The notes under the pieces are model-generated. The model had not been told where the DNA came from, ran no database searches, and saw nothing but the letters and a program-made list of their open reading frames with translations. Both the position numbers and the translations under genes were made by a program. Of a stretch of DNA of 64,000 bases, positions 46,229 to 58,534 are shown in pieces. Source of the DNA: Papio anubis (lineage: Eukaryota > Chordata > Mammalia > Primates > Cercopithecidae); contig NC_044984.1 of assembly GCF_008728515.1 (NCBI RefSeq), positions 86,263,277-86,327,276 on the forward strand, given 5' to 3'. Position 1 is the first letter of the stretch; every line of letters begins with the position of its first letter.

Positions 46229-46505
46229 TGCCTGATGAGTATTACCCATCCTTCAGAACCCAGATCAACTCTTCCTCTCCTGGAAGCCTTGACCGATTGC
46301 CCCAGGCAAAGTTTATTCCTCTCTGCTCTGGATTTCCACCATACCCTGTTCTTTCTTTCCCTTCCTCCCTCTCTCATTTCTCTTAATAGCATATAACTGA
46401 GTTGAAAGCAGGAACTCATAATGTTCATGCTCATGTCACTTTGAATTAGGATATGATTATGCTCACAACATAGTAGCCACTCAGTAAATAGCTACTGGGT
46501 TAATA
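46229..46505 (+). mobile_element. L2 LINE 3' end, part 2
   Basis: 'ctcctggaagccttgaccga' and the terminal 'acatagtagccactcagtaaatagct'-type end (46,468-46,495) are the L2 3' terminus. Same orientation as the L2 piece before the L1, so one L2 split by the L1. Confidence 0.75.
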
Positions 46506-49110
46506 CAGAATTGTTTTTCATTAGAATGCTTCTGGAATTTATTCAAGTTAACAAATATTTATTTTTCAGGACCTCTGAAAGCTGTAATGGACAATAAGAA
46601 GATTAGTAGGGCATGTTTCCTATCTCAAAGAGGTGGAATAGGATTTGCACAGAAAAAATAACTACAAGGCAAAATATGACCCGTGTCACATAAGAAACAG
46701 TATCTGGTCTGTTGGGGGCTTCTCAGAGACAGAGAGATTATGGTCCACAGGATAGGGCATCTCGCTGACACTTCCAGGGTATATTTTAGGAAGGCACACC
46801 TTTCCATCATTATCAGGAAGTTTGGAACAAGGAAGGGGAAAAACAGTGGCAGTTCTTTTCTTTCAGGTAGCTGTATGGTGAGCACGCCTTTCCCAGCAAT
46901 CTGTTGTTCTTTGTGAGCAGACTGGAGTGTGACAGCTGTGAAAACGATCAAAGGGAGGTCCCGGAGAGGAAAGGGCTGATGACAATGCCAGTTTCCCTCT
47001 AAGACCCTGTGGACAGCAGGGCAATGAGGGATGCTGTGACACTGCGTCTTGCTTGATGAAGTGTGTGGTGCTACTCACAGGAGTGGGTTCAGCCACTCTT
47101 GGTGTGAAACCCAAGGAAAATGTCTCTGCCGCAGCTGATGTCAACATGTACAGCATGTGACCAGCTTGCATTGTGAGTCAGACACCCACATCCTGTTGCT
47201 TTACCCTCTAGCTAGAGTTCTCCCTTTAAGTGATTTATCGAAGAGGATATGCCTTATTTTTTTCATACAGAAGTCTGTTGTTTTTCAGCAGAAAGGAGAC
47301 GTGTGTATGAGTTCTGCAGAAGTACACCAAATGTGGGCCAGGGTTATTTCCCCAGTGATGCTCTGAAGCTTTTGCCACAGGACAAATGGTAATTCGACAC
47401 ATTTAATCATTTGTGTGTTAATTCAGCATCACTTAAACACTTCCTTCTTTAAAGAAATCTCATCCATTTACTTTGCACCATTCAAATAAACTTGCAGAAC
47501 ATTCCGTAGGGTGTTTGTAGTGTTAAAGTCCACTTACACTTTAAGCCAATTAGACATTTTGATCTGGCCATTTCTCTGAGCTGACAAAATGCTGTGGATA
47601 TAAAGGTGTGGTTATGTTTGATTTGGTTTTATGCTTTTGAACTTTGCCCATTTAATTAACCAGGCTAAAATAATAATCAGATTATTAGATCAATGTAAGT
47701 GCTCACAGGAGTTCTTTACTTTGCGTTGGGTATTTTTAGCTCTGCATGGGAGGAGAGGAGAGAAAAAGAGGTCAAAATTTATTGAAAATAAAATAAGATG
47801 TTGGAGAAACTTACTCTATTTTTTTCTAGTTTGGAATATCCCTTCAATTCACATAGCTCTGAATCATTTATGGAATAAATTTGATAGCATCCTAGTTACC
47901 TGGGGTAAGGGTCACAGAGAAACCCCTCCCTTAGCAGCCACCTCACTGTGGGACTTTTCAACACTTTGCCCAGTCCCTAATGTACTCATTGTAATGATGA
48001 TGACACATGTCTTGGCAATATGTCTCCGTGCTCAGAAGTAGAACATCTCCAATATTTCTGATACTATTTCAAGCTTTACTAGAGCTGTCTGCCCACCACA
48101 GTCTGATGTCTTTAAACTTGGCCTAATTTTTTTCAAACTTTAGTTTGGCCCGTCATACCAATTTTTCAGGATAAAGAGATAATATTGCCTTCTGGAGTCG
48201 GAGGTAGATATTAGAGACTATGTTATCTTCCACTATCAATTTCCAACATGATGGTCTCCATTAAAGTTAGTATATGCTTACAAGGCTACCACTGGTTTTC
48301 GCATTAAATGTGATGTGAAACATAGTTTGTGAAAATACACCCATGATTTCTAAGTTATCAAGGAGCTCTTACAAAGGGTTCCACTTTTCACCTCTTTACA
48401 TTAACCGGTTTTATTTTTTCTTAATTGGCTTCTGCAATGAACCATGGATTGGCCAAACTGAATTCCAAAAGTCTAAAAGGTCATTTATGACGGAAAACAG
48501 GATAAATAAAAGAGATATTATAAAAAACAGATAATCCTTAACTTTTGCAAATTAATCTCTAAAAAAAAAAAGCTGACACATTCTCATCCACTACCTATAG
48601 AAATTTCTTTTGGAAGTGTGTATATAAACTGATGAATGAAGAGACAGTTTTTTTTCTCCAATGGGAGTACTTGTTTGTTTGCCAAGAGTTCAGGTTTAGA
48701 AACATTCTTATTTTTGTTTGTAAAGCTGAGTTTGTTTTATTGCATTCTGTTCCTATTAATTTATTAAATTAATGAAAATAAACAAATAAAAGTAATAATA
48801 TGAGTTGTAAACCTTGTAAGTTTAATATGGTGGAAATAAATAAAATAAATATAATAAAATGTTACAGGATAGTTACTGTACTAGGTCAGGTCAACCATTC
48901 AACTATTAAAGAAAATTAAAGACAAGCATAAAATCATACAAGTAGATCACCAAACATTATTCTAATAGCAGAGAATTAATTAGGAATATTATAAATTTAT
49001 TTTAGTCTCTGAAAATGGAATGTCCTTTATGTGATTTTTATAGTTTAGATTGTTGTGCATATTTTCAGCTGCATATAATGTAAAAAGAGGATATTAACTG
49101 TAGACATTTA
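46506..49110. other. Repeat-poor, mostly unique sequence
   Basis: 46,870-47,400 is balanced in GC and repeat-free; 48,740-48,870 is AT-rich. The 136-codon ORF at 47,631-48,041 shows no family motif. No exon or CpG island evident. Confidence 0.5.
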
Positions 49111-49114
49111 AAAG

Positions 49115-49370
49115 ACAAACTTTGAAATCAGATGGAACTGGGTTGAAATCCCAGCTCCTATATTACCTAATGCAGCTTACTAATTATTTTGGGGTGTCAG
49201 TTTTTTCATTTTAAAACTTAAGATCATCAAATTTGTTTTCTTAGAGTTGCTTATGAGGGCAAAAGATAACATATTTTCTGGATATGGAAAGGACTTATCA
49301 TGGTATCCAGCATGTAATAGGCTTTCATGAAATGCTAAATTTATATAAGAAGCTATATATCATTTATTTA
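49115..49370 (-). mobile_element. MIR SINE, minus strand
   Basis: 'tgaaatcagatggaactggg', 'ttgaaatcccagctcctata', 'tcagttttttcattttaaaa' and 'catggtatccagcatgtaat' are MIR read in reverse. Confidence 0.85.
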
Positions 49371-49672
49371 CTAACTGTGGGCTGATTTCTAAATATATTC
49401 TTAAGATAAACTGAAATGTATTTACTAAATACTAAATGTGTTTCATCGTATGCTGGTAAACCAGGAAACAGGAAGTACACCAATGCACTGGAGTAAAGAA
49501 GATTCATCTGCTCTTAGCTACCTACCATGCCAACACTCCTGAGAAAGCTCACAGATACCCATCATGCCCACCTGGATCTGAGGACCTGGAAAGCCACAAC
49601 AGGCAACCATAATCTGGGTCTTCCCTCAGCCAACCCCCCAGATAAAGTGAATGAATGAAAACCCATCTTATA

Positions 49673-50088
49673 TTAATCAGGGTTCTCTAGAGCAAAAGAA
49701 CCAATCAGATGTGTATATATAGAAAGAGAGAATTATTTTAGGGAATTAGCTCACATGATTATGGAGGCTGGTCAATCCAAAATCTGCGGAGTGGGCTAGC
49801 AGCCTGGAGATCCAGGGGAAGGCTAAATTGTAGTTCAGATCAGAAGGTCATCTACTGGCAGAATTCCTTCATCTTCCAGGAAGGTAGATCTTTTTCTACC
49901 AAGGCCTTCAATTTTTTAGATTAGGCCCATGCACATGCTGAAGGGTAATCTGTTTTACTCAATATATACTGATTTCAATGTTAGTCTCATCAAAAAGACC
50001 TTCACAGAAACATCTAAAATAATGTTTGACCAAATGTCTGCATACCATGGCCAAGCCAAGTTGACACATAAAATTAATTATCACACAT
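49673..50088 (-). mobile_element. MLT2-like (ERVL) LTR, minus strand
   Basis: 'tattaatcagggttctctag', 'tagctcacatgattatggag', 'gccaagttgacacataaaat' and 'taattatcacaca' are the complement of an ERVL-type LTR related to the MLT2 group, with both termini present. Internal sequence is shortened. Confidence 0.75.
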
Positions 50089-50124
50089 CCCATGAACACC
50101 ATCCCCAATAGATGCTCAGGAACA

Positions 50125-50370
50125 TTGTGGTTAAGATTTCAACTTCAGAATAAGGCTGAAACGTGTTCAAATCCTGACCCTTTGATGTATCAGCTCTCTG
50201 AAAACTATTATATGTCAACTTTCTAGACTTTACATGAAAAACAGAAACCAATATACCCACAGCATAAGATTGTTAGGATTGTTAGGTAGAAAGAAATTTA
50301 AACAGTGATGCAGTTGAGATATTTAGAATTGTAACTGGCATGCACTTTGTATTAAATAACTAATGACACC
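50125..50370 (-). mobile_element. MIR SINE, minus strand
   Basis: 'gtggttaagatttcaacttc', 'gttcaaatcctgaccctttg' and 'aactggcatgcactttgtat' follow reverse MIR order. Confidence 0.75.
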
Positions 50371-50374
50371 TTTT

Positions 50375-51325
50375 TCTGGTAAAAACAAAGTAAGTCTGAC
50401 TAAAAGAAGATGAGACCAGATTAGTTGATGGCTCTGCCTGGGTGGGCTCCTGGCCCATGTGAAATTACATTACTCTTACGTAGTGCCTTTTTTGTTATTG
50501 CTAAAATAAAATAAATAAAACACTCTATTTTCATACTTTGTAAAATGCACTTCTCATTCAGTTTCTCATCCTGTGCCTTTTCCCTATTGTCTATTTGCAC
50601 ACAGCTGTTTTCTTCTGCACATTTTCATCACAGAGAATTACCAGGTGTAGGTCAAAAGATGCCACAGAGAGAATAAAGGAAAGGAAAAGCTTTTCTGCAC
50701 TTCTATCCTTGTAGGCATGAAAATTAATCACACTTTCAGTAAACAGGTCAGGTAAGTCAGTCCTGCACTTGAACATTTTCTCCCCAAATAAATAGTTGAA
50801 ATGGGAATGTCGATTACTGTATTTGAACAGAAATGTATTAGTGAAGCTTTCAAAAGAAGACTACTTTCTCTATATGCATATCATCAGACCCACAAATACA
50901 CACACGCATACATTCACAATTCATCCTAACGTTGCAGAATATTCTAAGAGTAACACGTTTCTGTACAAATCAAGCAGCAGCTTTTACTTGCATGCTAATC
51001 TTCAAAAAAATTCTGCAATGATCCATTCATTCCACATCCCAAACTACATCCTCAGAAAAACAAAGATGTAAGTAAGAAACTCAGTATAACCTGTTTGACT
51101 TTAGACGCTACTCAAATATACTCAAATTTTATATGAATATGGATATTGCTCCTAGATTAGGCAGCTCAGAAAACAAATCTTGATTATTCTTAGTTACAAT
51201 GTAGTATAAAATAACAACAATTTCATGTCAACAACAGAGTCTCCTAAAAGATCTTATAAAGATAAAAATTCTTGGGTGTTAGTCATCAAAGACTAAGTTG
51301 TAAATGTATCATTATATTTGTGTAG
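50375..51325. other. Unassigned, mostly unique
   Basis: No family recognised; (aaata)n at about 50,502-50,520. Confidence 0.5.
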
Positions 51326-51329
51326 TTGA

Positions 51330-51490
51330 TAAAACCCTAGACAAGATATGGGTTCCAGTTCTTGATCCACCACCACCTGTTTACCTTAAATAAGTCAACT
51401 AACCTTTCAGGGCTTCATTATTCATCCTAATATCAGGATTCTTGCAATCATTAATTGAAATATTGTAAATGAAAGTACATTATAAACCTA
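51330..51490 (-). mobile_element. MIR SINE, minus strand
   Basis: 'gatatgggttccagttcttg', 'aataagtcaactaacctttc' and 'cagggcttcattattcatcc' follow reverse MIR order. Confidence 0.75.
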
Positions 51491-51521
51491 ACCTATTAAT
51501 TAGTAGAATTGGTAGGATTAG

Positions 51522-51844
51522 TATAATCGGTTCCCCTTGGCTACACTTTCACATTTCTAGGTTTTCGTTCCTGTAGTCAGCCATGGTCCACAAATATTAC
51601 AAAATTTTGAGAGAGAAAAAGAATACATTTACGTAACTTTTATTACAGAATATTGAAATAATTGTTCTATTATATTATTATTGTTGTTAATCTCTTACTG
51701 TGCCTAATTTATAAATAACTTTATCACAGGCATGTTTGTATAGAAGAAAACATAGAATATATGGGGTTCAGTACTATTCATGGTTTTAGGTATCCGCTGG
51801 GGGTCTTGAAAGGTAATGTCCCCAAGGATAAGGGAGGACTACCA
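51522..51844 (+). mobile_element. Tigger-type mariner MITE
   Basis: About 320 bp with decayed terminal inverted repeats (left 'ggttccccttgg', right 'ggataagggaggactacca'), and the interior 'gttgttaatctcttactgtg', 'cctaatttataaataacttt' and 'gtatccgctgggggtcttga' typical of internally deleted Tigger elements. No transposase. Confidence 0.8.
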
Positions 51845-51929
51845 TGGCTCATGTCCACTGAATAATATACATATGACTAAAAGAGTATCAGATGTATACT
51901 CTCTTAATAATACATATGTGTGTTTCTAA

Positions 51930-52095
51930 CTTAATTTTAATAACAACACTCTGAAAGAAAAATTCTTATGCTCCTATCATGGATGAAGAAATCGAGGCTC
52001 TTAGAAACAGGTAACTGAATGGAATCACAGTGACAGGTGCTAGAAACAGGCTTCAAATCCAGGCATTCTGGCTGCAAGAGTCCATGAACACTAAT
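51930..52095 (+). mobile_element. MIR SINE, plus strand
   Basis: 'ctatcatggatgaagaaatc', 'gaggctcttagaaacaggta' and 'aacaggcttcaaatccaggc' follow MIR order. Confidence 0.8.
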
Positions 52096-52213
52096 TTCTA
52101 CCATGATCAAGGTTAGAACTTTAAAAGCTTCTAACATTGGATAGCCCAAGCCCACCCTCATTCCATTTTTGCAAATGACAATGAAGCCAAGTGAATGTAA
52201 ATTTCACACTGTA

Positions 52214-52516
52214 GACTGTGTGTGGTGGCTCACGCCTGTAATCCCAGCACTTTGGGAGGCAAAGACAGGCAGATCACTTGAGGTCTTGGAGACCAGCCTG
52301 GCCAACATGGTGAAACCTCGTCTCTACAAAAAATTCAAAAATTGGCAGGGCTTGGTGGTGAGTGCCTGTAATCCCAGCTACTCTCCAGGCTGAGGCAGGA
52401 GAATCGCTTGAACCTGGGAGGCAGAGGCTGCAGTGAGTCAAGATCATGCCACTACATTGCAGCCTGGACAACAGAGCGAGACTGTCTCAAAAAAAAAAAA
52501 AAAAAAAAAAAAAAAG
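52214..52516 (+). mobile_element. Alu SINE (AluS-like), plus strand
   Basis: 'gtgtggtggctcacgcctgt' to 'gcgagactgtctc' with a tail of about 27 A. TSD TTCACACTGTA (52,203-52,213) / TTCACACGGTA (52,517-52,527), 10 of 11. Confidence 0.95.
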
Positions 52517-52539
52517 TTCACACGGTAAAACTTCAGACA

Positions 52540-54030
52540 CAAGACATTTCTCCTACCTTCAACATCAATGGTTTCTTCATCTCTGAAGGGAGATGATGGC
52601 CAAGAGAAAACATTATGTAAGCAAATGTCAACCTGAGTGGTATATGAGACCCAGCTGGGAAGATGTAAAGCCTCAAAATGTGTAGATTACAAAGATTGTG
52701 AGGTTGATGAGGGAAAAAACATGAAGGATAAGAAAAAGGATTTAGAATATTTGAGAGGTGAAAATTTTACTTCTGGATTTGCTTTTCCCCTGGGTTCTTC
52801 TAGAAGGGATAGCAGGAAGTTGGGAAGATCAATGTGAGTTCTGGAGTCAGAGCTTACCTCAAATCCCTGGTTTATATGGATAATGAGGCAAGACATAATC
52901 AACTCGGAGAAAATCTATTCCATGCTTAGATTAGTAAATGGGCCGGTTTTTTCTTTCTAGACATACCGTTTTGAGCCCTTTTCATCCTTATCTGCCACCA
53001 GTGATACAATGAAAAATAATGAGAAAATTAATGCGACAATGCTTTTAAGATTTTCCTGACAAGTTTCAAAAGAGCATCTTATGATAGATGCTTATCTCCA
53101 ATGAACTATTGAACCCTGCAGAGTGTGAACTGATTGAACCTTGTGTATTGTGAACATCAGCTATAATATCCCACCAACTGATGACTTCTAAGAATGTCAC
53201 ATACTGGCAATGAACATTAGAATATAAGCTTTTATTTAAAATAACGTATTTTGTACTTTTGCCGATTCATTTGGGAATTTCTGTATTTCACAGCTAAGTC
53301 ACTAAAACAGAACTCTAAAAAAAGCTAGAGAAATACATAATTGGTTTCGTTTAAAAAATTCACAGGATGGGGAATTTGACTAACATAATGTGTTATATTT
53401 GTATATATTATATACAACACACTATGTTATAATGTGTTAAACATAATGAGAAAAAAGCAGAAGTAATCTATCCCATAATATAAAAATCTAGCTATTTTAT
53501 TTTTTTCTAAGTGTCATAATCCAGGGACAGATAAATCATTTGTGTTTGGGTTACTTATTCATTCAGTCTTTAAAATAATGCCTTTCTCAGTGTTATCCCC
53601 AGGCACAAGTACAAAAAGAAAAAAATATATTAATTAAAATGTGTAACGGTCAATAACAATTTCACAGATTTATAGGAAAAGAGCTTATTAGAATGCTACC
53701 ACGTTAAAAGTTCCCTTCTTTTGGAGAATTCTAATATTTAAAAGGTAGCACTAGGCCCTGATGACCAGAAGCTGAGTTTAAGTCAAACTGACCTAGGGCT
53801 ATAACCGTCCATGGTCTGACAAAGGAAAATAAGAGTGTGGTAATCATTAGTACTATTTCACCACGGACAGCAGAGCTGTGTTTGTTACCATCCTAATGGC
53901 AAGTCATTCAGTGAGCGGTGGTGTTTACTTCTTTTCAGGCTTGACTCCCTGGAGAAGGAGTGTCACTTGATCGCATCTATAGCTCTCTCAAACAAAGTGA
54001 CAGAAGTCTTATATGATGTAAACACATAAA
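52540..54030. other. Mostly unique sequence with an AT hairpin
   Basis: A short MIR-like start may lie at 52,830-52,872 (minus). An AT-rich inverted repeat occupies 53,382-53,428 (AACATAATGTGTT ... AACACACTATGTT). Otherwise no repeat or gene seen. Confidence 0.5.
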
Positions 54031-54032
54031 AC

Positions 54033-54200
54033 GAATGAGAATAGCTACCGTTTATTAAACACCTACTATAGTCCAGTAATGCTATACATTCTATCACTTA
54101 ATCCTCATGATATTTTAGGAGGACATTATTATTGTTATTTTACAGATGGGTAAACTGAGGCATCGAGAACTTACATAACTTGCTTAATGGTGGTGTCTAT
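54033..54200 (+). mobile_element. MIR SINE, plus strand
   Basis: 'ccgtttattaaacacctact', 'acttaatcctcatgatattt', 'ttattttacagatgggtaaa' and 'ctgaggcatcgagaacttac': well-preserved MIR. Confidence 0.92.
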
Positions 54201-56190
54201 TACTATTAGAGTAATTATGGTCATTATTATTAAAAAGTGAAATGGGTTGATCCTGGAATGTATTGTGGCATGAAAGTTAGGAGCCCACTGTTTCACACAA
54301 TGGAACATCTTATTCACTGAAATGTTAACACTCGTCTGTGATTTTACAGAAGATGAAAAACAGTTCTGGTAAACAAAGCAGGGATCCTGACATTGAGCGT
54401 TTCAAATACATACTTTGATATGTTTCCTGGGAATAGTAAACCTGAAAACTATGCTTTAAAGAAAAACTTCCATCCAAAATGTAAATAAATGACTGCCCTC
54501 AACGATGAACCTCTGCATTCATAAGTGATCATTGTTCACCGCGTCTAAAAGGGAAACCTCCTAATTGAACATGTCTTACAATCAGAACTGAACGACTGAC
54601 CAGGCAATACAAAGGAAGGGACTTACTTTTCACAGAGAGCTAGGCTGATGGGTTACCACTGAATAATAGAATCTGTGCCCAAGACATAATTTGGCTGTTT
54701 AGAGTCTTCATGCCTCAAACCTCCATGCCTTTCCCTGGAGGTCTGTAAAAGAGATGGGGTGTTTTCACCCTTTGAGAAAACTAAAGAAAAAATTAACCTA
54801 ATTTGAACATGAGAATGGAAGTAAACTGATTCCCAATGAACCACATGTCATTTTAAAATAATGCCTTTGACCAGTTTGACATGAAATACGTGACAACTCA
54901 CACGTGCTTCTTTGCTAATGACAAGCACACCACCATCTACCACGTACCTGGGTCCATTCATCGCTTCCTTTTCTTTCACAGCTTTTGTTTCCTTTGTGTC
55001 AAACCTCTCACTATTCAATGCTAGTCTCACTGAAGTCATTGGGTGCTTGCAGTTGTTGTTTTCCCATTTAAATAAAGCATTATGAAGGGAAAACATGTTT
55101 TGAAAAAACTGAAATCATTGATGTTCACATACACACATATGTGCAAAAAGCAAATGAAAAAGAATTTAAACAGAGCCGTGCCGAGTCTGCTGCTAAGTGT
55201 TAGATTGGCTGACGGGAGACTATTTGTAATTTTAACTAATGCTTTTTATAAAAAAGTTTTTTTAAAGCCATTCTTTTCTAAGTCTTAGGAATGAGCAATT
55301 ATACTTTTTTTGGAAAAGTATAACTTAAACACACAAATCTGTTCAAAAGAAAAAACAATAGAGACATTTACATTCTCCTTCTAGGATATATTCAAAACCT
55401 AGTTTGAGAATATTCTATTTAGTGTCTTCTACTTGAATGTCTGTTTTAATGTTTCAGTTTCTGAAAAAAGACTGTAATATTTAATTTTAGCCAATAGTTG
55501 AGAAATTATTTAGAAATACACTAAGGCCTAGAAGTGCCAAATAAATTCTACCCATTCCCAAAAAAACAGTTTCATAGAGTTTAGCAATATATTTGCAGGA
55601 AACTAGTTTTAATTGTCTGATAGGGTCTCTTTAAACTCTGAGATTCTCACATAACTATTTTTGTTGGAATCAAAATGAAATTTATCTTGGTACAGAACAG
55701 ACTTCAAGTACCACTCTATTGTTTCATGGAAAAAAATATGTTTTGAAATTCACATAATGACAGACAGAATGAGAGCTTTGGTCAAACTGATCAATCCTGT
55801 ATTAAAACATTTCACTCTTTAGGAGAATATTTACATTTTTGTACGGACGGATCTCATCTGACAATCTCATCTTGATAAAAAGTCAAATTCCTTTTAACTT
55901 AATTGTATACCCCATTTTTTTCAAATCACATTCCTAACATTTGAAACATTGAGTCATCAAGATTGAATGTAAGGCTTTACATTTTTGTTGTGAGCTACCT
56001 TCTCAGATAATAAGCAAACAGGAAAATATGTCAATCAAAATCCATTATGAAACTAAGACCTTTGACTAACTGGCAGCCCAGATTCTATAAACAAGCAAGA
56101 GATACAAATGAGTGACCTTTCCTAGCTTAAACTCTACAGATGGCACCTAGGAGGGATCCATGCCATAAAAAGGCTGCTGTCTATTGTATA
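54201..56190. other. Repeat-free, AT-rich unique sequence
   Basis: Two kilobases with no recognised repeat, the longest such run in the right half. No ORF with a domain. Candidate only for conserved non-coding function. Confidence 0.5.
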
Positions 56191-56213
56191 TCTTAAGAAA
56201 GATACTACATATC

Positions 56214-56509
56214 AGGCTGGGCGCGGTGGCTCACGCCTATAATCCCAGCACTTTGGGAGGCCGAGGCCGGCGGGGCCGATCATGAGGTCAGGAGGTCAAG
56301 ACCAGGGCGAAACCCCATCTCTACTAAAAATACAAAAAATTAGCCAGGTGCAGTGGCGGGCATCTGTAGTCCCAGCTACTTTGGAGGCTGAGGCAGAGAA
56401 TGACGTTAACCTGGGGGGCAGAGCTTGCAGTGAGCCGAGATCACACCAGGGCACCCCAGCCTGGGCAACAGAGCAAGACTCCATCAAAAAAAAAAAAAAA
56501 AAAAAAAAA
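56214..56509 (+). mobile_element. Alu SINE (AluY/S-like) with deletions, plus strand
   Basis: 'ggctgggcgcggtggctcac' to 'gcaagactccatc' plus A(24). CpG-rich start and low divergence suggest a young copy; about 17 bp are missing after 'gtcaagaccag'. TSD AAGAAAGATACTACATATC (56,195-56,213) / AAGAAAGATACTACGTATC (56,517-56,535), 18 of 19. Confidence 0.95.
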
Positions 56510-56559
56510 GAAAAGAAAGAAAGATACTACGTATCTTTGAAAAATACTACATATCTTTA

Positions 56560-57765
56560 AAAAATAAGATAAGTAATTACCTCAGTGTTCATAGCCGATG
56601 CCAACACACTGACTTCTGAATCATGAATATTGACCTGGTGAGCCAATCTGTCTCAGATTTCTTGGCCTGGATTCCTGATGAGATTGTTGAGAATTTGGAT
56701 TTTTTTAATAATCAACTGATATTGCTAATATTTACTTGGCCTGACCCAACCAGTCCTTGGATGCAAGGTATTTTCAGAGGCACACTGATTCCTTTAATCT
56801 CTAAAATGCCACTTAGGCCATTGAAGCAGCAATCTACTAGATGTCATGTGAGTCTGTGCCTCATCAAGTAAACATCCATCGTTCCTATCTCCAATTTCGC
56901 TGAACTGGAGGAAAGGCAATACATGGTCTTTACAATAAAAAGATTTGTATTCAGTCTTGTGTGAGAGTTGGAACTCAACATTTTCCAAAGGTGTTTACAA
57001 CTTAATTTTAAGTCCCATTACCTCAATGGACTTAATAGATTATTTCCTCATTTTACTTAGGAGCAAATGCATAGGGCTATATTCCTGGAGCTAAGTATAT
57101 GTATAGAAGCAACTCGACTTTGTGAAACGAAATGTATCACTTTCCTCTGGTCACAAAATAGCTAATTATTAATACTTGCTTGTATGGGACTATTGTCCTT
57201 GAATCTATTACATTTGTTATTCCAGAGAGTGGGCTGCACGCTGGGTTCTAAAGTTTTTTCCAGCAAATTTCTACAAATATGTATACTATCTTACTTGCAT
57301 AATATCTGAGATTCAAGAAAGCAATTTTGAAAAATGCATGGTCCCTACTTCCTCAAGTGTTGTCAATTTAATTGGAAACAATTTAACTCTAAGTGAGAGC
57401 TCTTATATGTGTACCACTGGAGCCCAAATACTGCATTATATGCAATCCTAAGAGATTTCAGATGGAAGAGATTGTCAGAGGAATACTTCCTGATTAGTAA
57501 AATGATGCTTAAGATAACTTTTACTGTATATAGGATGACTCTATGAAAAAGAGTGTTTACATCATTGAGGTTAATTACTCAGATTACTTGCTTCAGGCTT
57601 TATACAATATTTCTAGTTAGGTAAGCAGTCCTTGGCAGCAGATTTTCCTATCCAAACCACATTTAACCTTTATAAGAAAAGAAAAATCTTTAACACTAAA
57701 AATTAATCTTGACTTTCTGATATCTATGCATAAAGCATAGAGTAATAGAGCGTATGGAAATAACT
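56560..57765. other. Unassigned, mostly unique
   Basis: No recognised repeat. The 82-codon ORF at 56,623-56,871 has no family motif. Confidence 0.5.
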
Positions 57766-57767
57766 AA

Positions 57768-58020
57768 AAGATGGGAATTCTGGGTTCTAATCTGCCAAGA
57801 ATTATGACCTTGGGCAAATCACTGGAATTCCTTATCAGTTTTCAAGGGGATATTACAAAGACTTTGAAGAGTTCAAAATATCAGAAAAACCTAAATTTGA
57901 ATCTCTGCCCTGTATTAGCTGAGCAAACTTTAACAAGTTCAAAATGTATCTTTTTGCTTCCTAATTTTTACCATGAAATGAGATAACATATAAGGTTCTT
58001 TACACAACTAGCACTCTAAT
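57768..58020 (-). mobile_element. MIR-like sequence, minus strand, partly duplicated
   Basis: 'ggttctaatctgccaagaat' plus 'gaccttgggcaaatcactgg' is reverse MIR. A second start, 'aaatttgaatctctgccctg' with 'agctgagcaaactttaac' and 'catgaaatgagataacatat', follows at about 57,890, so either two MIRs or an internal duplication. Confidence 0.6.
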
Positions 58021-58164
58021 ATTAATTCATCCTTGAGTAAATCTAAAAAAAAATTTTGAGAATTTATAAGCTCTATTCAAATGTGAGAGATTGCCATTAT
58101 TATTTACAGCCTATGGTTAATGCTTAGAAATTAATACCAACACAAAAGAATGTTCTCAACCAAG

Positions 58165-58529
58165 TGTATTAGTCCACTCTCAAATTGCTATAAATAACTA
58201 CCAGAGACTGGGTAGTTTATAAAGATAAGAAGTTTAAAAGATTCATGGTTCCACAGATTGTAAAGGAAGCATGACCAGGGAGCCCTCAGGAAATTTACAA
58301 TTATGGCAGAAGGCAAAGGGGAAGCAGGCACATCTTCAAATGGCGACAGGAGAGAGAGAATGAAGAAGGAGGTGGTACACAATTGTAAACAACCAGATTA
58401 CATCACAGGAGCAGCAAGGAGGAAGTCAACCCACATGATCCATTCATCTCCCACCAGGCTCTTCCTCTAACACTGGGGTTTACAATTCACCATGAGATTT
58501 GAACAGAGACACAAATCCAAAACATATCA
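58165..58529 (-). mobile_element. MST (MaLR) solo LTR, minus strand
   Basis: 365 bp from TGTATTAGTCCACTC to 'ccaaaacatatca', the complement of an MST LTR ('agactgggtagtttataaag', 'attatggcagaaggcaaagg'). Flanking 5-mers CCAAG and CCAAT match 4 of 5, fitting the ERVL TSD. No internal region. Confidence 0.92.
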
Positions 58530-58534
58530 CCAAT

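Noticed and set aside
47631..48041. 136-codon ORF as a gene or exon
   Set aside because: No family motif, no clear splice or promoter context; such lengths occur by chance in 64 kb.
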